The notes: a model not told the origin generated them from the letters alone. A DNA stretch of 64,000 nt from JAWKOK01 sp963698255 (GCA_963698255.1 CAVOQD010000011.1:1-64000), one strand, 5' to 3'. Counted from the stretch's first letter, positions 20,030 through 31,328 are shown. Numbers and translations are program-made.

Positions 20030-20672
20030 ATGATCAACGTCTGTTCAAAATGCGGCGCCTACCGTGCAGATAAGGTTGTTGATAGTTCCCGATCTGTGGC
20101 CGTCTGCCCCGAATGCGCGCACATACACCCCTTTCGATTCACTCCGCTCTTTCTCGTGGGCGGCGCCAGCGGAGCCGGTAAGTCCGCGCTCGTTGAGCCG
20201 TTGATTCGCAGGCAACCGCCGGTCGTCGTGCTTGAGACCGACATCCTCTGGCGTCCCGAGTTCAACAAGCCGGACGAGCATTACCGAGATTACTTCGAGA
20301 CATGGCTACGCTTAGCCAAGAACATCGCCCAGAACGGTCGCCCAGTATTGCTGCTGGGCGCCGGCTTTGCCGTGCCGGGAAACATCGAGCCAGTGCGTGG
20401 AATCCCGCTATTTCGCGCAGATACACACATTGGCCCTGACCTGCCGAGACGATCTGCTTGTCCAGCGGCTGCAAGCGCGCCCCGGATGGCGGGCCAGCCA
20501 TTCACCATCGTTCATCGACGACAATCTGACCTTCAATCAGTGGTGCCGCGACCAAGCAGACCAGACGGCGGATTACCGCGTATTGGACACATCGGACACC
20601 GCCGTCGACAAAACGGTGGAGCAGGTTCTGGCCTGGGTGTTGGAACGGAGTGCTATCGAAGATCCACGATGA
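20030..20672 (+). CDS. P-loop nucleotide-binding protein with N-terminal zinc ribbon, kinase-like
   Basis: About 213 residues after correcting one shift near 20395. The start MINVCSKCGAYRADK with a second pair in CPECAH makes a four-cysteine zinc ribbon. LFLVGGASGAGKSALVEPL is a Walker A motif, and VVLETDILWRPEF resembles the substrate-binding DxD region of small kinases. The C-terminal part has LTCRDDLLVQRLQARPGWR, in which the arginines would form a lid, and DQTADYRVLDTSD. It looks like a nucleoside or metabolite kinase of the AAA_33 type. The substrate is unknown. It stands between two inverted repeats. Confidence 0.65.
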
Positions 20673-20708
20673 TCCGGTGACCTATGGACTTGCTGGGACG
20701 CTCGATAT

Positions 20709-20839
20709 TTTGCCACAGATGGGACACAGATGGTTTCAGATTTCCACAGATGTTCTCCAGCAAGATTTTGCGGTACCATTGAATCAGACAAAATCATCTG
20801 TGTCCCATTCGTACAAATCCGGGTCAATCTGTGACAAAA
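20709..20839. repeat. CACAGAT-class intergenic inverted repeat
   Basis: The left arm 20709-20754 (TTTTGCCACAGATGGGACAC onward) and the right arm 20790-20839 are imperfect reverse complements. The arms read as runs of CACAGAT/ACAGATGG units. Confidence 0.7.
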
Positions 20840-20887
20840 ATCGATTGTCTTCGTCAAGCCTTCGGTATAGCAAGGAGCAAACCATCT

Positions 20888-21561
20888 ATGAGCAAGCGAC
20901 TGGCCTTGATCCACACGGGGAGCTTCCTCGTCCCTGTGTTCGCCGAACTCTGCCGTACCGTCATGCCCGATGTGCAGATCTTCAACATCGTGGACGACAG
21001 TCTCATTCAGAACACGATTGTTGCCAACAATTGACGCCCCACACGGCACGTAGATTGGCCGGCTATGTTCAGTCCGCCGAGGATGCCGGCGCCGACGTCG
21101 TGTTGGTGACCTGTTCATCGGTCGGCCCGGCGGTGGAGGCGGCCCGGCCCTTCGTCGACATTCCCGTGCTGCGCATCGACGAGCCCATGGCGGACAAGGC
21201 CGTGCAGATGGCGCGCAAGATCGGGGTGATCGCAACGTTGAGCACGACGCTGGAACCGACCCGCGCCCTGATCCAGGCACGTGCCGATGCCCAGGGTCGC
21301 GAGATTGAGACTGTCACCCATCTCTGTTCGGGCGCCTTTGAAGCGGTTTCCAGCGGCGATTCCGCAACCCACGATCAAATTGTGCGTGAGGGCCTGAAAG
21401 ATCTGATGGGCCAGGTCGAAGTGATCGTGCTGGCTCAGGCGTCCATGGCGCGGGTCGTGGATACCCTGAGTGCAGAGGAGAAGAAAGTTCCCATCCTCTC
21501 CAGCCCTCAGCTTGGTATTGAGGCCGCCAAGAAGGTCGTGGAGAGCTTGGGGAACCGATAG
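20888..21561 (+). CDS. Asp/Glu/hydantoin racemase family protein
   Basis: About 224 residues. It starts MSKRLALIHTGSFLVPVF, has an AGGAG about ten bases before the ATG at 20888, and has one shift near 21030. The two catalytic-type cysteines are in VLVTCSSVGPAVEAAR and THLCSGAFEAV, and PILSSPQLGIEAA closes the fold. The family inverts or isomerises amino and hydroxy acids by a two-cysteine mechanism, and also includes maleate and aryl-malonate enzymes. It precedes an RraA-like aldolase and a sugar isomerase on the same strand. The substrate is unknown. Confidence 0.82.
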
Positions 21562-21580
21562 CGCGATGCAGGGATATTGA

Positions 21581-21666
21581 TCCACGAAGGTGCACAAAGG
21601 GACACGAAGATAACACCAAGCACAGGTCTTTGTCCCTCTTCGTGCACCTTCGTGTTCCTTCGTGGA
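21581..21666. repeat. CACGAAGG-class intergenic inverted repeat
   Basis: The arms 21581-21610 and 21637-21666 read TCCACGAAGG-type units and their complement, with mismatches in the middle. This is the same class as 9926-10005 but diverged. It follows the racemase stop by 20 bases. Confidence 0.85.
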
Positions 21667-21742
21667 AAAAGAATGAGATCTCGTCCGATTACATCCAGTT
21701 TCCATCTATTTGCCATCCATTTGACCCAAGCAGGAGCAAACT

Positions 21743-22474
21743 ATGCCGCAGTTAACCGATCTGGAAATGTTGGAAGAACTGAAGAACTTTGACACGCCCT
21801 CAATCACCAACGTCGTCGCCACCTATCCGGGCGCAGACACTTGTCTGAGCCTCTACAACCCCTGGGCTGTGAACTGGTACACGGACCAGACGATTCGCTG
21901 CATGTACCCCGAATTGGGCCGACTCGTCGGCTATGCCGTGACCTGCGTCTATGGATTGCCCGATCCAAACTACAACGGATTGACCTTTATGGATGTGGTT
22001 GACGCCCTGGACGCGTCGCCCAAACCCACGGTGTTGATCCTCGAACAGCAGTTCCCGCCAGAACTGGCCGGCAAGGTGGGCCTGGCCGGCGGCAACATGG
22101 TCTCCGCCATGAAGGCGCTGGGCTGCGTCGGCCTGATCTCCAATGGCCCCTCGCGCGATCTGGATGAGATTCGGCCCATGAACTTCCAGTACATGCTGAC
22201 CGGCGTCACCGCCGGCCATGGGGCCATGGCCGTGCGCGCCGTCAATGTGCCGGTCTCCGTTGGCGGCATGGATGTTGCGCCCGGCGAACTCATCCACATG
22301 GACGAGAACGGCGCGGTCAAGTTCCCGGCCGACAAGCTGGAAGCGGTCTTGACCAATGCCCGTGTACTGCAGAAGGAAGAGGAAGCACGCATGGGCGCCT
22401 TGCAGAAGGCGACATCCGCTGCCGAGGTTCGGGCCGCCTTCGCAGGCAAATCCTATGCAAAAGAGGACAAATAG
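21743..22474 (+). CDS. RraA-like / 4-hydroxy-4-methyl-2-oxoglutarate aldolase family protein
   Basis: An intact 243-residue protein. LAGGNMVSAMKALGCVGLISNGPSRDLDEI contains the glycine-rich loop and the R-D pair that bind metal and pyruvate in this family, and VNVPVSVGGMDVAPGELIHMDENGAVKFP is the usual C-terminal core. Members cleave 4-hydroxy-2-oxoacids or inhibit RNase E (RraA); the catabolic role suits this neighbourhood. GGAGC lies upstream of the ATG. Its end overlaps the start of the next gene by 20 bases, so the two are coupled. Confidence 0.87.
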   Translation: MPQLTDLEMLEELKNFDTPSITNVVATYPGADTCLSLYNPWAVNWYTDQTIRCMYPELGRLVGYAVTCVYGLPDPNYNGLTFMDVVDALDASPKPTVLILEQQFPPELAGKVGLAGGNMVSAMKALGCVGLISNGPSRDLDEIRPMNFQYMLTGVTAGHGAMAVRAVNVPVSVGGMDVAPGELIHMDENGAVKFPADKLEAVLTNARVLQKEEEARMGALQKATSAAEVRAAFAGKSYAKEDK

Positions 22475-23367
22475 CGATACAGAAACGCATCCGAATCGGG
22501 AAGTGAGATCTCCATGCGACTGCGGACTGAACTGGGTTCCTGTGCGAAACCAGCAGGAGTTGACCGCGGCCCTGCCGCTGATCGATGAACTGGGCCTGGG
22601 CGCCATCGCCGCGCCGGCCGAGATGGCGGAGTGGACGCTGGATCGAATGCGCGGCCTACGGCGAAATGGTGCGCAGCCACGGCCTGGTCATCGGCGAGGT
22701 CGGCTATTGGCGGAATCTGCTGGTCGATGACGAAGATCTGCGCGCCCGACGGATTGAGGACGTTCGGGCGCTTCTGGTCCGGGCCGAGGCCATGCAGACC
22801 GGCTGCGTGGTGACCCTGGTCGGCTCGTTCGGCGACCAGTTTGTGTCGCCCCATGCCGACAACTGGAGCGACCGGGCGCGTGAGCGCGCCGCAGAGAATT
22901 GTCTTCGCATCCTGGATGGACTGGAATTGACCCACACAAGCTATGCGCTGGAGCCGTGGTGCAACGGCTTTTTCCATGAACCGCAGGCCGTGGCCGATTT
23001 TCTCAACGCCGTGGACCACCCGCGCCTGAAATTGCACCTGGATGTGATGAACATGCACTCGGTCCAGACCTACTTCCAGAGCACGCAGGTCATCGATCTG
23101 GCCTTCGATCTGCTGGCGGATCGCGTTGTGAGTGTCCACGCCAAAGATCTGCTCTGGGATCCGACCCACATGTTCATGCGCCTGGATGAGGTGATGCCGG
23201 GCGAGGGCGTGCTGGACTACGATCTCTTCCTGCGCAGAATCGACGAACTGTCGCCCGACATGCCTGTCTACACGGAACATTGGCAGTCTGACGAGGAATA
23301 CGTCCAGGCGATTCAACGTCTGCGCGGTCTGGCGGAAGCGGCTGAAGCCAAGATGGTGACGCGCTGA
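22455..23367 (+). CDS. sugar phosphate isomerase/epimerase-like TIM-barrel protein
   Basis: About 303 residues of the AP-endonuclease-2 fold. Strand and ligand motifs in order are VIGEVGYWRN, LVGSFGDQF, YALEPWCNGF with the first metal glutamate, LKLHLDVMNMHS, VVSVHAKD and PVYTEHWQSDEEYVQAI with the late glutamate. One shift near 22645 separates the first 65 residues. The family interconverts sugars or keto-acids using a divalent metal. The overlap with the RraA-like gene suggests they act in one pathway. Confidence 0.82.
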
Positions 23368-23421
23368 AGGTTGACGCTTTGTCGTCGATCTGTTTCGAAC
23401 CTCAATCGCTCGATCACTCGA

Positions 23422-24442
23422 TTACGCCGAATCCCTCACAATGAGTTCGTCTGCCGCTATGACCAGCGGAGGGAAATTCCTTGTCCGGTTCTTCGATCAT
23501 TTCGAGCAACCGGGCCATGACGCGTTGACCGTCATCGTACCGATCGACATGGACGGTGGTCAAGGATGGCGTGACTAACGCAGCCAGGTCGATGTTGCTG
23601 AACCCGATGATGGCGATATCCTCCGGGATGCGGCGACCCAATTGCTGGCAGGCTTTGATGGCGCCGATGGCCACCAGATCGTTGTGGGCCAAAATGGCGG
23701 TCAGTTCGGGCGCACGCTCCAGCAGTTGAATGGCCGAGTTATATCCGCCTAACGCAGTGAGCGGCCCATGCACAATCCACTCGTCTCGGATGGGAATCCC
23801 GCACGATTTCAGCGCCGTGCAGAAACCGGCAAAGCGGCGTGCATTGCTCATGGACGGCGCCGTCTGTTCGCCGGCCAGCAGCCCAATGGCGGAATGACCC
23901 TTGGCAACCAGGTGTTCGATGGCCAAGGTTGCACCGTGCACATCGTCTGTCGATGATGTGCTGATGCCGGGCCCCTGGAAGGTCCGTCCACACAGAATCA
24001 GCGGCCGATAGTTCTGCGAAAACGCCTGCAATTCTTCATCGCTGCAACGTGAGCCATGCAGGATGATGCCGTCCACCCGCTGAGCGGCCAGGGTGTTCAG
24101 CACATGCAGTTCTTCCGCCGGATCCCAGCCGGTGTTGCATAGAAAGACATTGTAGTCATGCTGCCTGGCCAGATTCTGTGAGCCGAGGGCCACGTCGGCA
24201 TAGTAGGGATTGGCGATGTTGGGCACTATCAAGCCGATTGTATGGGTGCGTTGCGTGCTGAGGCTCTGGGCAATGCGACTGGGGCGATAGTTCAGATCTT
24301 TCATTGCACTCAATACACGCGCCCGCGTGTCTGGGCTTACCGCCGCACTTTCATTGATGACACGCGAAACCGTCTGATGAGAAACGCCGGCCACGCGCCC
24401 CACATCACGAATGGTCGCTCGCCGGCTCTTTTGTTTGTTCAT
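23422..24442 (-). CDS. LacI-family transcriptional regulator
   Basis: About 340 residues. The helix-turn-helix ATIRDVGRVAGVSHQTVSRVIN and hinge YRPSRIAQSLSTQRT are classical LacI. The sensor domain has IGLIVPNIANPYYADVALG, RVDGIILHGS, LTAILAHNDLVAIGAI and DIAIIGFSNIDLAALVTPSLTTV. One extra base near 23475 hides the expected end PPLVIAADELIVRDSA, which stops at 23422; uncorrected, the frame runs to 23414. It is divergent from the glycan ABC locus starting at 24836 and almost certainly controls it through the palindrome at 24560-24573. Confidence 0.93.
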
Positions 24443-24518
24443 AGGCGTACCTCGAATTCGTAGTCATCCCAAGAGTCTACACCTGGTTGCCGAACTTGTC
24501 CCGTCCAAAAAATGGTGC

Positions 24519-24573
24519 TTGACAGGGTTGGTGAGAGCGTGCTACACTATCTCTGCTCATGTGACCGGTAACA
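24519..24573 (+). promoter_or_regulatory. promoter and LacI-type operator of the 24.8-35.8 kb glycan locus
   Basis: TTGACA (24519-24524) and TACACT (24543-24548) are spaced by 18 bases. Twelve bases downstream lies TGTGACCGGTAACA (24560-24573), a palindrome with a central CG and one mismatched pair, the form used by LacI-family repressors. A bound repressor would overlap the transcription start. The remaining stretch to 24835 is an untranslated leader of about 260 bases with no gene. Confidence 0.75.
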
Positions 24574-24835
24574 AATCTATCTGCCAGCGTAACATAAAGA
24601 GTCCATAAAACAACCCCATTCGTGAATTCCGACAGAAATTGTGTAGCCATTCCTTCGACAGGAATGTTGGTTTAATTTCTCTCTTGGTTTCTGCGCTCAA
24701 CTGCGCCGTCTACTCCTGCTCGGCCAGTGTGCGTGTTTTGCTTACGCAATAACCGTTCCACTCATCACTCGTTCTTGCGGCTTCGGCGGTCGATCGCCGC
24801 GTATCCAACCCAATATTTAGGAGGCAGTGAAAACC

Positions 24836-26825
24836 ATGCGATTTGCGAAGATACTGGTTCTGTTGATGGGGCTTCTGCTCCTGACCGCATGTGGCGGCGC
24901 AGGAGAACAATCTGCAGCGCCAGCAGGCGAGGCGGAGACTGAAGCCGCCGCATCTGAAGAGGTTGCCGCAGGTGAAGGTCTGAGTTCGCCGAATGAGGCG
25001 CCCATGCTGCGCGAGATGGTCGACGCCGGCGAGTTGCCGCCGCTGTCAGAACGTCTGCCGGCCAACCCGATGGTGGTCCAGACCTTGGACGACGGCATCG
25101 GCAAATATGGCGGCGACTGGCGTGGCGGCACTGCCGAGCGAAACGCCAATTTCTACCTCCGCAACGGCGGCTACCAGCAACTTCTGCGCTGGACGCCGAC
25201 CTGGGACGGCATCATCCCCAACCTGGCCGAGTCGGTCGAGACCAACGAAGACTCGACCGAGTTCACATTCAAGCTACGCGAAGGGATCAAGTACTCGGAC
25301 GGCTCGCCCTTCAACGCCGATGACATCATGTTCTGGTACGAAGAATGTCCTCATGAATGAGGATCTGACGCCCGCCGTCTCCGAGGCGTTTTCCATCGGC
25401 GGCGAACCCGTGGTCGTCGAGAAAATCGATGATTATACGGTCAAGTTCAAGTTTCCCTCTTCGCATGGCCTCTTCCTGAAGCTGATTACGCAGACCAACA
25501 TCGAACGATCAACCCAGTATCCCGACGATTACATGCAGCAGTTCCACGCCGACTTCAACGAGGATGTAGCGGCGCTGGCAGAGGCGGAAGGCTACGCCAC
25601 CTGGACTGAACTCTTCCTGGCCAAGGCCGAACACCACCAGAATGCAGAATTGCCGGTGCTTCGTCCCTGGGTCATGCAGACCTCGCTGGGCGACGCCACC
25701 AACAACCGCGTCGTCTCCGTGCGCAACCCCTACTACTGGAAGGTGGACGAGGAAGGCAACCAGTTGCCCTACATCGATCGCTACATCGTCGAACTGACCA
25801 ACGACACCGAAGTGCTGGTGCTCAAGGCGCTCAACGGCGAACTCGACTTCCAGGAGCGCTTCATCTCGGCGCCGACCAACAAGGCCGTACTCTTCGACAA
25901 CAAGGATCAGGGCCAGTTCGACTTCTATGAACTGACGCCGACCACGGTCAACGAGATGATCATCCAGCTCAACATGACCCACCCTGACCCGGTCAAGCGC
26001 GAGATCTACTCGAACAAGGACTTCCGCATCGGCCTCTCCCACGCCATCGATCGCCAGCAGATCATCGACGTGGTGCATGTGGGCCAGGGCGAGGCATGGC
26101 AGGCCGCGCCCCGTCCCGAGTCCCGCTTCCACCACGAGCAATTGGCCAAGCAGTACACCGAGTACGATGTCGATCTGGCCAACGAGTATCTGGACAAGAC
26201 CGGCTGGACCGAACGCGACTCCGATGGCTATCGCCTGGGTCCGGACGGCGAACGCATCACCATCATCATGGAGATCGACCAGGCACGCACCACCTACGTG
26301 GATGCGCTGACGTTGATCGAACCGATGTGGGATGAAGTGGGCGTCGAGATGATCCTCAAGACCATGGAACGCTCGCTCTGGGAAGAGCGCATTCGCAGCA
26401 CCAACCTGGACTTCGACGCCTCGGCCCATCGCTTCGGCGGCGGCAGCGGCGATTCCGTCATCCTCGATCCACGCTACTACCTGCCCATGAACAACGGCAG
26501 TTCCATCTACGGCAAGGCGTGGTCCTACTGGTACAACGGCGTCAATCCCGACCTCGCCGAGGAACCGCCGGCAGAGATCAAGCGAGCGTTCGAACTCTAC
26601 GATCAGATCAAGGCGACCTCGGACGATGACGAACAGTTGGCGCTGATGACCGAGATCCTGGACATCGCCGCCGACCAGTTCTACTCAATCGGCACGGTGC
26701 TGGAGCCGAACGCCTTCGGCGTGGTCACCAATCGCATGCGCAACACGCCCGACACGTTGCCCAACTCCTGGATCTATCCCTCGCCGGGACCGTACAACCC
26801 GGAACAGTTCTGGGTAGAGGAATAA
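24836..26825 (+). CDS. family-5 extracellular solute-binding lipoprotein (oligosaccharide or peptide)
   Basis: About 663 residues. The signal MRFAKILVLLMGLLLLTACGG ends in a lipobox, followed by an Ala/Glu linker. The body has LRWTPTWDGIIPNLAESVE, FTFKLREGIKYSDGSPFNADDIMFWYEDV, IYSNKDFRIGLSHAIDRQQIIDVV and LDKTGWTERDSDGYRLGPDG, all standard SBP_bac_5 motifs. One extra A near 25345 splits the frame. AGGAGG lies 11 bases before the ATG. Linked glycoside hydrolases suggest that it binds oligosaccharides rather than peptides, as known for related proteins in other glycan users. Confidence 0.9.
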
Positions 26826-26830
26826 AAGCA

Positions 26831-26924
26831 ATAGGACACGGATTTCACGGATTAGGCGGATCAACGCGGATTTTCATATCAAAATCCGCGCTGATCCGCC
26901 CGATCCGCCTAATCCGCGTTCTAT
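26831..26924. repeat. GGCGGAT-class intergenic inverted repeat
   Basis: The arms 26831-26874 and 26881-26924 match at about 36 of 44 bases around a six-base loop. The units are ATAGGACACGGATT, AGGCGGATC and ACGCGGATTTT. It sits five bases after the binding-protein stop and before the hydrolase. Confidence 0.9.
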
Positions 26925-26969
26925 CTCAGGTCGTTCCTAGCAGACACTCGCCAGGAAAGATCATCCGTC

Positions 26970-29082
26970 ATGCTAACCGACAGCCCCAAGGATTGGTTCG
27001 ACCGGCCCATGCGCTGGGCGCAGTTGACCTTCACCGAGAACGATCCGGCCGACGCCGATCTGGACTTCTGGTTCGACTACTTCCAGCGTATCCATGCCGA
27101 CGGCGTGGTGCTCAGCACGGGCGGCTACATCGCCTATTATCCCACGCAGATTCCACTGCATCATCGCAGCGATCGCTTGGGCGAGGTCGACTTTTTCGGC
27201 GACGCAGTGAGTCGCGCACGGACGTTGGGGATGGCTGTGATCGTGCGCACCGATCCCCATGCCGTCCACCAGCCGGTCTACGACGCGCACCCCGACTGGA
27301 TCGCGGTGACCGAGGACGGCCAGCCGCGGCGCCATTGGTCGTCGCCCGAGGCCTGGGTGACCTGCGCGCTGGGACCATACAACTTCGAGTTCATGACCCA
27401 GGTCAACAACGAGATCATGGAACGCTACCGGGTGGAGGCCCTCTTCGGCAACCGCTGGGCCGGCAGCGGCATGTGTTTCTGCGAACACTGTCGCCGCAAT
27501 TTTGATGACGCCTACGGTTTCGAACTGCCCCGTGCCATTGATCCCCAGGATCCCGCCTACGCGCTTTCCTGCTCTGGCGACAGGAACGGCTCTTCGACCT
27601 CTGGCAGTTGTGGGATTCTGAGCTGCGGGCGATCAACCCGCATTCGCACTACATCCCCAACTCCGGCGGCGGCGCGCTGAGCGCGCTCAACATGCGCGTG
27701 GTGGGCGAACGGGCCAAGATTCTCTTTGCCGACCGTCAATCGCGCCACGGCATCATGGCCCCGTGGGCCGTGGGCAAGAACGGCAAGGAGTATCGCGCCG
27801 CGCTGGGCGACAAGCCGGTCGGCGAGATCTTCAGCGTGGGGCCGGAGGAGAAGTATCGCTGGAAGGATTCGGTGCAGAGCGAGGCCGAACTGCGCGTCTG
27901 GGTGGCCGACAGCATCGCCAACGGCATGCGGCCCTGGTTCACCAAGTTCGCCGGCGTCGTCCACGATGACCGCTGGATGCCCGTGGTCGAGGATATCTAT
28001 CGCCGGCATCATGAGGATGAACCCTACCTGCGCAACACGGCTTCGCTGGCGCGGGTGGGTTTGGTCTATTCGCAACAGACGGCTGCCTTCTACGGCGGCG
28101 CTCAGGCCCACGAGAAAGGTCGAAGATCACGCCTTGGGCTTCTACCAGGCGCTGATCGAGGCGCGCATCCCCTTCGAGATGGTCCACGACGAATTGCTGG
28201 ACGCTGACCATATCGATCGCTACAAGACGCTGATTCTGCCCAACATCGCCGCCCTCTCGGACGAACAGTGCGAGCAACTGCGCCAATTCGTGGCACGCGG
28301 CGGCAGCCTGGTCGCCACCTATGAGACGTCGCTCTACGACGAGTGGGGCCAGCGACGGTCGAACTTCGGGCTGGCCGATCTCTTTGGCGTGGAGACGGAC
28401 GGTCGCATCGAAGGGCCGATGAAGAACGCCTATCTGAACCTGGAGCACGCGTCCGACCCGCACCCGATTTTGGCCGGACTGGAGAATGCACAGCGCCTCA
28501 TCCACGGCGTCCACCGGCTCGATGTGCGTCCGACCACGGCATTTCGCCGATCCGCCGGTCACGCTCGTCCCCGCCTATCCCGACCTGCCCATGGAAGAGG
28601 TCTACCCTCGCCAGCCGCGCACCGACATCCCCGAAGTCTATCTGCGTGAAATCGGTGACAGCCGCATCGTCTACTTCCCCTGGGACATCGACCGCACCTA
28701 TTGGGAGGTCCTCAACGTGGATCACGGCATCCTGTTGGCCAACGCCGTGACCTGGGCGACCAACGAGGAGCCGCCGGTCACGGTCGAAGGCGCCGGCGTG
28801 CTGGACGTGACGGTCTGGCGGCAGGCGGACTCGATGACGGTCCACCTGGTCAACATGACCAACCCCATGATGATGCGCGGCCCATTCCGCGAGTTGATCC
28901 CGGCGGGCCCGTTCCAGGTTTGCGTGCGTCTGCCGGAGGCGCAAGCTCCTCAGGCCGTACGCCTGCTGCACAGCAAACAGTCGCCGCCATACGAACTGTC
29001 CGAAGGCCGGCTGACGCTCACTGTAGACTCGATTCTCGACCACGAAATTGTGGCTATCGATTTGGCGGCTCTCCAAGGCTAG
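26970..29082 (+). CDS. GH42-like hydrolase with GHL6-type barrel
   Basis: About 703 residues through shifts near 27570, 28118 and 28540. The N-terminal barrel has FDYFQRIHADGVVLSTGGYIAYYPTQ, AVIVRTDPHAVH and YRVEALFGNRWAGSGMCFCEHCRRNF, which resembles hypothetical glycosyl hydrolase 6. The middle (LIEARIPFEMVHDELLDAD, LILPNIAALSDEQCEQLRQFVARGGSLVATYE) is the amidotransferase-like trimerisation domain of GH42 enzymes. It ends with a beta domain (VWRQADSMTVHLVNMTNP). There is no signal peptide, so it should act in the cytoplasm on sugars delivered by the surrounding transporter. The exact specificity is unknown. Confidence 0.78.
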
Positions 29083-29150
29083 GTTCGTAGTGACGGCTTC
29101 AGCCGTCTGGAAAAGAACAGTTTTCTCTGTAGATGGCAGGAGCACCTTAG

Positions 29151-30141
29151 ATGTTAGGATACGTTCTACGCCGCATGCTTGTCATGATCCCCACGGTCAT
29201 CATCATCTCGATGGTCAGCTTTGCCCTGATCAAGCTGCCGCCGGGCGACTTTCTCACCTCCTACGTGGCCAGCCTGGAAGCCGGCGGCGAGTCGGTGGAC
29301 GATGCCACGCTGGCCGCGCTCGAACAGCGTTATGGCCTGAACCAGCCGGGCTACGTACAGTATTGGAAGTGGATCTCGGGCATCGTCCTGCGCGGCGATT
29401 TCGGGCAGTCGTTTGAGCTGAACGCACCGGTCTCATCGCTGATCTGGGGGCGGCTGGGGCTGACGTTGATGCTGTCGATCACGACGCTGCTCTTCACCTG
29501 GGCCGTGGCCTTTCCCGATCGGCATCTACACGGCCGTCAAAAAGTACTCGCTGGGCGACTACGTCTTCACCCTGCTCGGCTTCATCGGCCTGGCCATTCC
29601 CAATTTTCTGCTGGCGCTGATCCTGATGTACGTCGCCTTCAAATACTTCAACCAGAGTGTGGGCGGCCTTTTCTCGCCGGAATATATCGACGCGGCCTGG
29701 GGTTGGAACAAGTTTTGGGATATGCTCAAACATCTGTGGGTGCCCATCGTCATCGTGGGCACGGCCGGCACTGCGGGCCTCATCCGCGTGATGCGCGCCA
29801 ATCTGCTCGACGAACTCAGCAAGCCCTATGTCGACACAGCCCGCGCCAAGGGCATGTCAGAGTGGCGGCTGATTCTCAAATACCCGGTGCGGGTGGCGCT
29901 CAATCCGTTCATCAGCACCGTCGGCTGGACATTGCCCCTGCTCATTTCCGGCTCGGCCATCGTCGCCATCGTCCTCAACCTGCCCACCAGCGGACCGTTG
30001 TTGTTGCGTTCGCTGCTGACCCAGGACATGTTCCTGGCCGGCAGCTTCATCCTGATGCTGGCGATTTTGACCATCATCGGCACGTTGATCTCTGATATTC
30101 TGTTGGCGTTACTCGATCCACGCATCCGCTACGGGAAGTGA
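29151..30141 (+). CDS. ABC transporter permease, DppB-like
   Basis: About 330 residues. MLGYVLRRMLVMIPTVIIISMVSFALIKLPPGDF is the standard DppB N-terminus, GLNQPGYVQYWKWI the extracytoplasmic loop, and LSKPYVDTARAKGMSEWRLILKYPVRVALNPF the EAA-type loop that meets the ATPase. It ends LLALLDPRIRYGK. One extra C near 29518 (CCC for CC) splits it. Its stop TGA overlaps a GTG of the next permease. It serves the glycan locus. Confidence 0.92.
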
Positions 30142-30149
30142 GCGATACC

Positions 30150-31328
30150 ATGGCAGAAACAATTCAGACCGCAGCGACGCCGGCCGCCCCCGTCGCCAAT
30201 GCGAGCACAGACGATGTATATACGCAGGAGGAGGAACGGGTCTCTGTCGCCTCTCAGTGGCAGTTGACCTGGTGGAAGTTTCGCAAGCACAAGTTGGCCA
30301 TGACCGGCGGCATCGTCACCATCCTCATCTATTTGATCGCCATCTTCGTCGAGTTCTTGGCTCCATTTCCCAAGGACGACTTCCATGCCGAGTACACCTT
30401 TGCGCCGCCGCAGCCGCTGCATCTCTTCGATCGAACCGAGGAGGGTCGTCTCACCATTGCGCCCCACGTCTTTGGCTACGCGGTGGAGATCGACAAGGAG
30501 GCCCTGCGTCGCACCTTTGTCATCGACCCGGAGCAGAAGATCGCGGTGGCTTTTTTCGTCAAAGGCGCGGAATATAAATGGATGGGGCTGATTCCCGGCG
30601 ACATCCACCTCATCGGCCCGGTCGATCCAACCCAGCCTATGTACCTGATGGGCGCCGATCGCCTGGGCCGCGATGTCCTCAGCCGCACCATCCACGGCAC
30701 CCGTGTCTCCATGTCGATCGGCCTGTTGGGCGTGGCTCTGAGCTTTGTGCTCGGAATCCTTCTGGGCGGCATCTCGGGCTACTACGGCGGGTGGGTGGAC
30801 AACGTGATCCAGCGTGTGATTGAGTTCCTGCGCTCGATTCCGACCATCCCGCTCTGGATGGCGCTGGCCGCGGCCTTGCCGTTGACCTGGCCGCCCTTGC
30901 GCATCTATTTCGGCATCACCATCATCCTCTCGTTGATCGGCTGGACCAGCCTGGCGCGTGTGGTGCGCGGGCGCTTTCTCACGCTGCGCACCGAGGATTT
31001 TGTCATGTCGGCCAAGCTGGACGGCGTCAAAGAGATGCGCATCATCCGCCGGCACATGGTGCCCTCCTTCACCAGCCACATCATCGCCGCGCTCACGCTG
31101 GCCATCCCCGCCATGATCCTGGCCGAGACCTCGCTGAGCTTTCTGGGGCTGGGCTTGCGGCCGCCGGTGGTCAGTTGGGGCGTGCTCCTGAAAGAGGCCC
31201 AGAACGTGCGCTCCATCGCCACCGCGCCCTGGCTGCTCTGGCCGGGCGTGGCGGTGGTCATCGCCGTGCTCGCGCTCAACTTCCTGGGCGACGGCCTGCG
31301 CGACGCAGCCGATCCATATGAAAGATAG
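30150..31328 (+). CDS. ABC transporter permease, DppC-like, with an unusually long periplasmic insertion
   Basis: An intact protein of 392 residues from the ATG at 30150; a GTG at 30138 is possible. After the first membrane helix (KLAMTGGIVTILIYLIAIFVEF) there are about 100 soluble residues (FAPPQPLHLFDRTEEG, VIDPEQKIAVAFFVKGAEYKWM) before YLMGADRLGRDVLSR. That makes it longer than a typical 280-300-residue DppC. LSIGLLGV-like helices and the EAA loop MSAKLDGVKEMRIIRRHMVPS follow. It pairs with the DppB-like permease upstream. Confidence 0.92.
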   Translation: MAETIQTAATPAAPVANASTDDVYTQEEERVSVASQWQLTWWKFRKHKLAMTGGIVTILIYLIAIFVEFLAPFPKDDFHAEYTFAPPQPLHLFDRTEEGRLTIAPHVFGYAVEIDKEALRRTFVIDPEQKIAVAFFVKGAEYKWMGLIPGDIHLIGPVDPTQPMYLMGADRLGRDVLSRTIHGTRVSMSIGLLGVALSFVLGILLGGISGYYGGWVDNVIQRVIEFLRSIPTIPLWMALAAALPLTWPPLRIYFGITIILSLIGWTSLARVVRGRFLTLRTEDFVMSAKLDGVKEMRIIRRHMVPSFTSHIIAALTLAIPAMILAETSLSFLGLGLRPPVVSWGVLLKEAQNVRSIATAPWLLWPGVAVVIAVLALNFLGDGLRDAADPYER

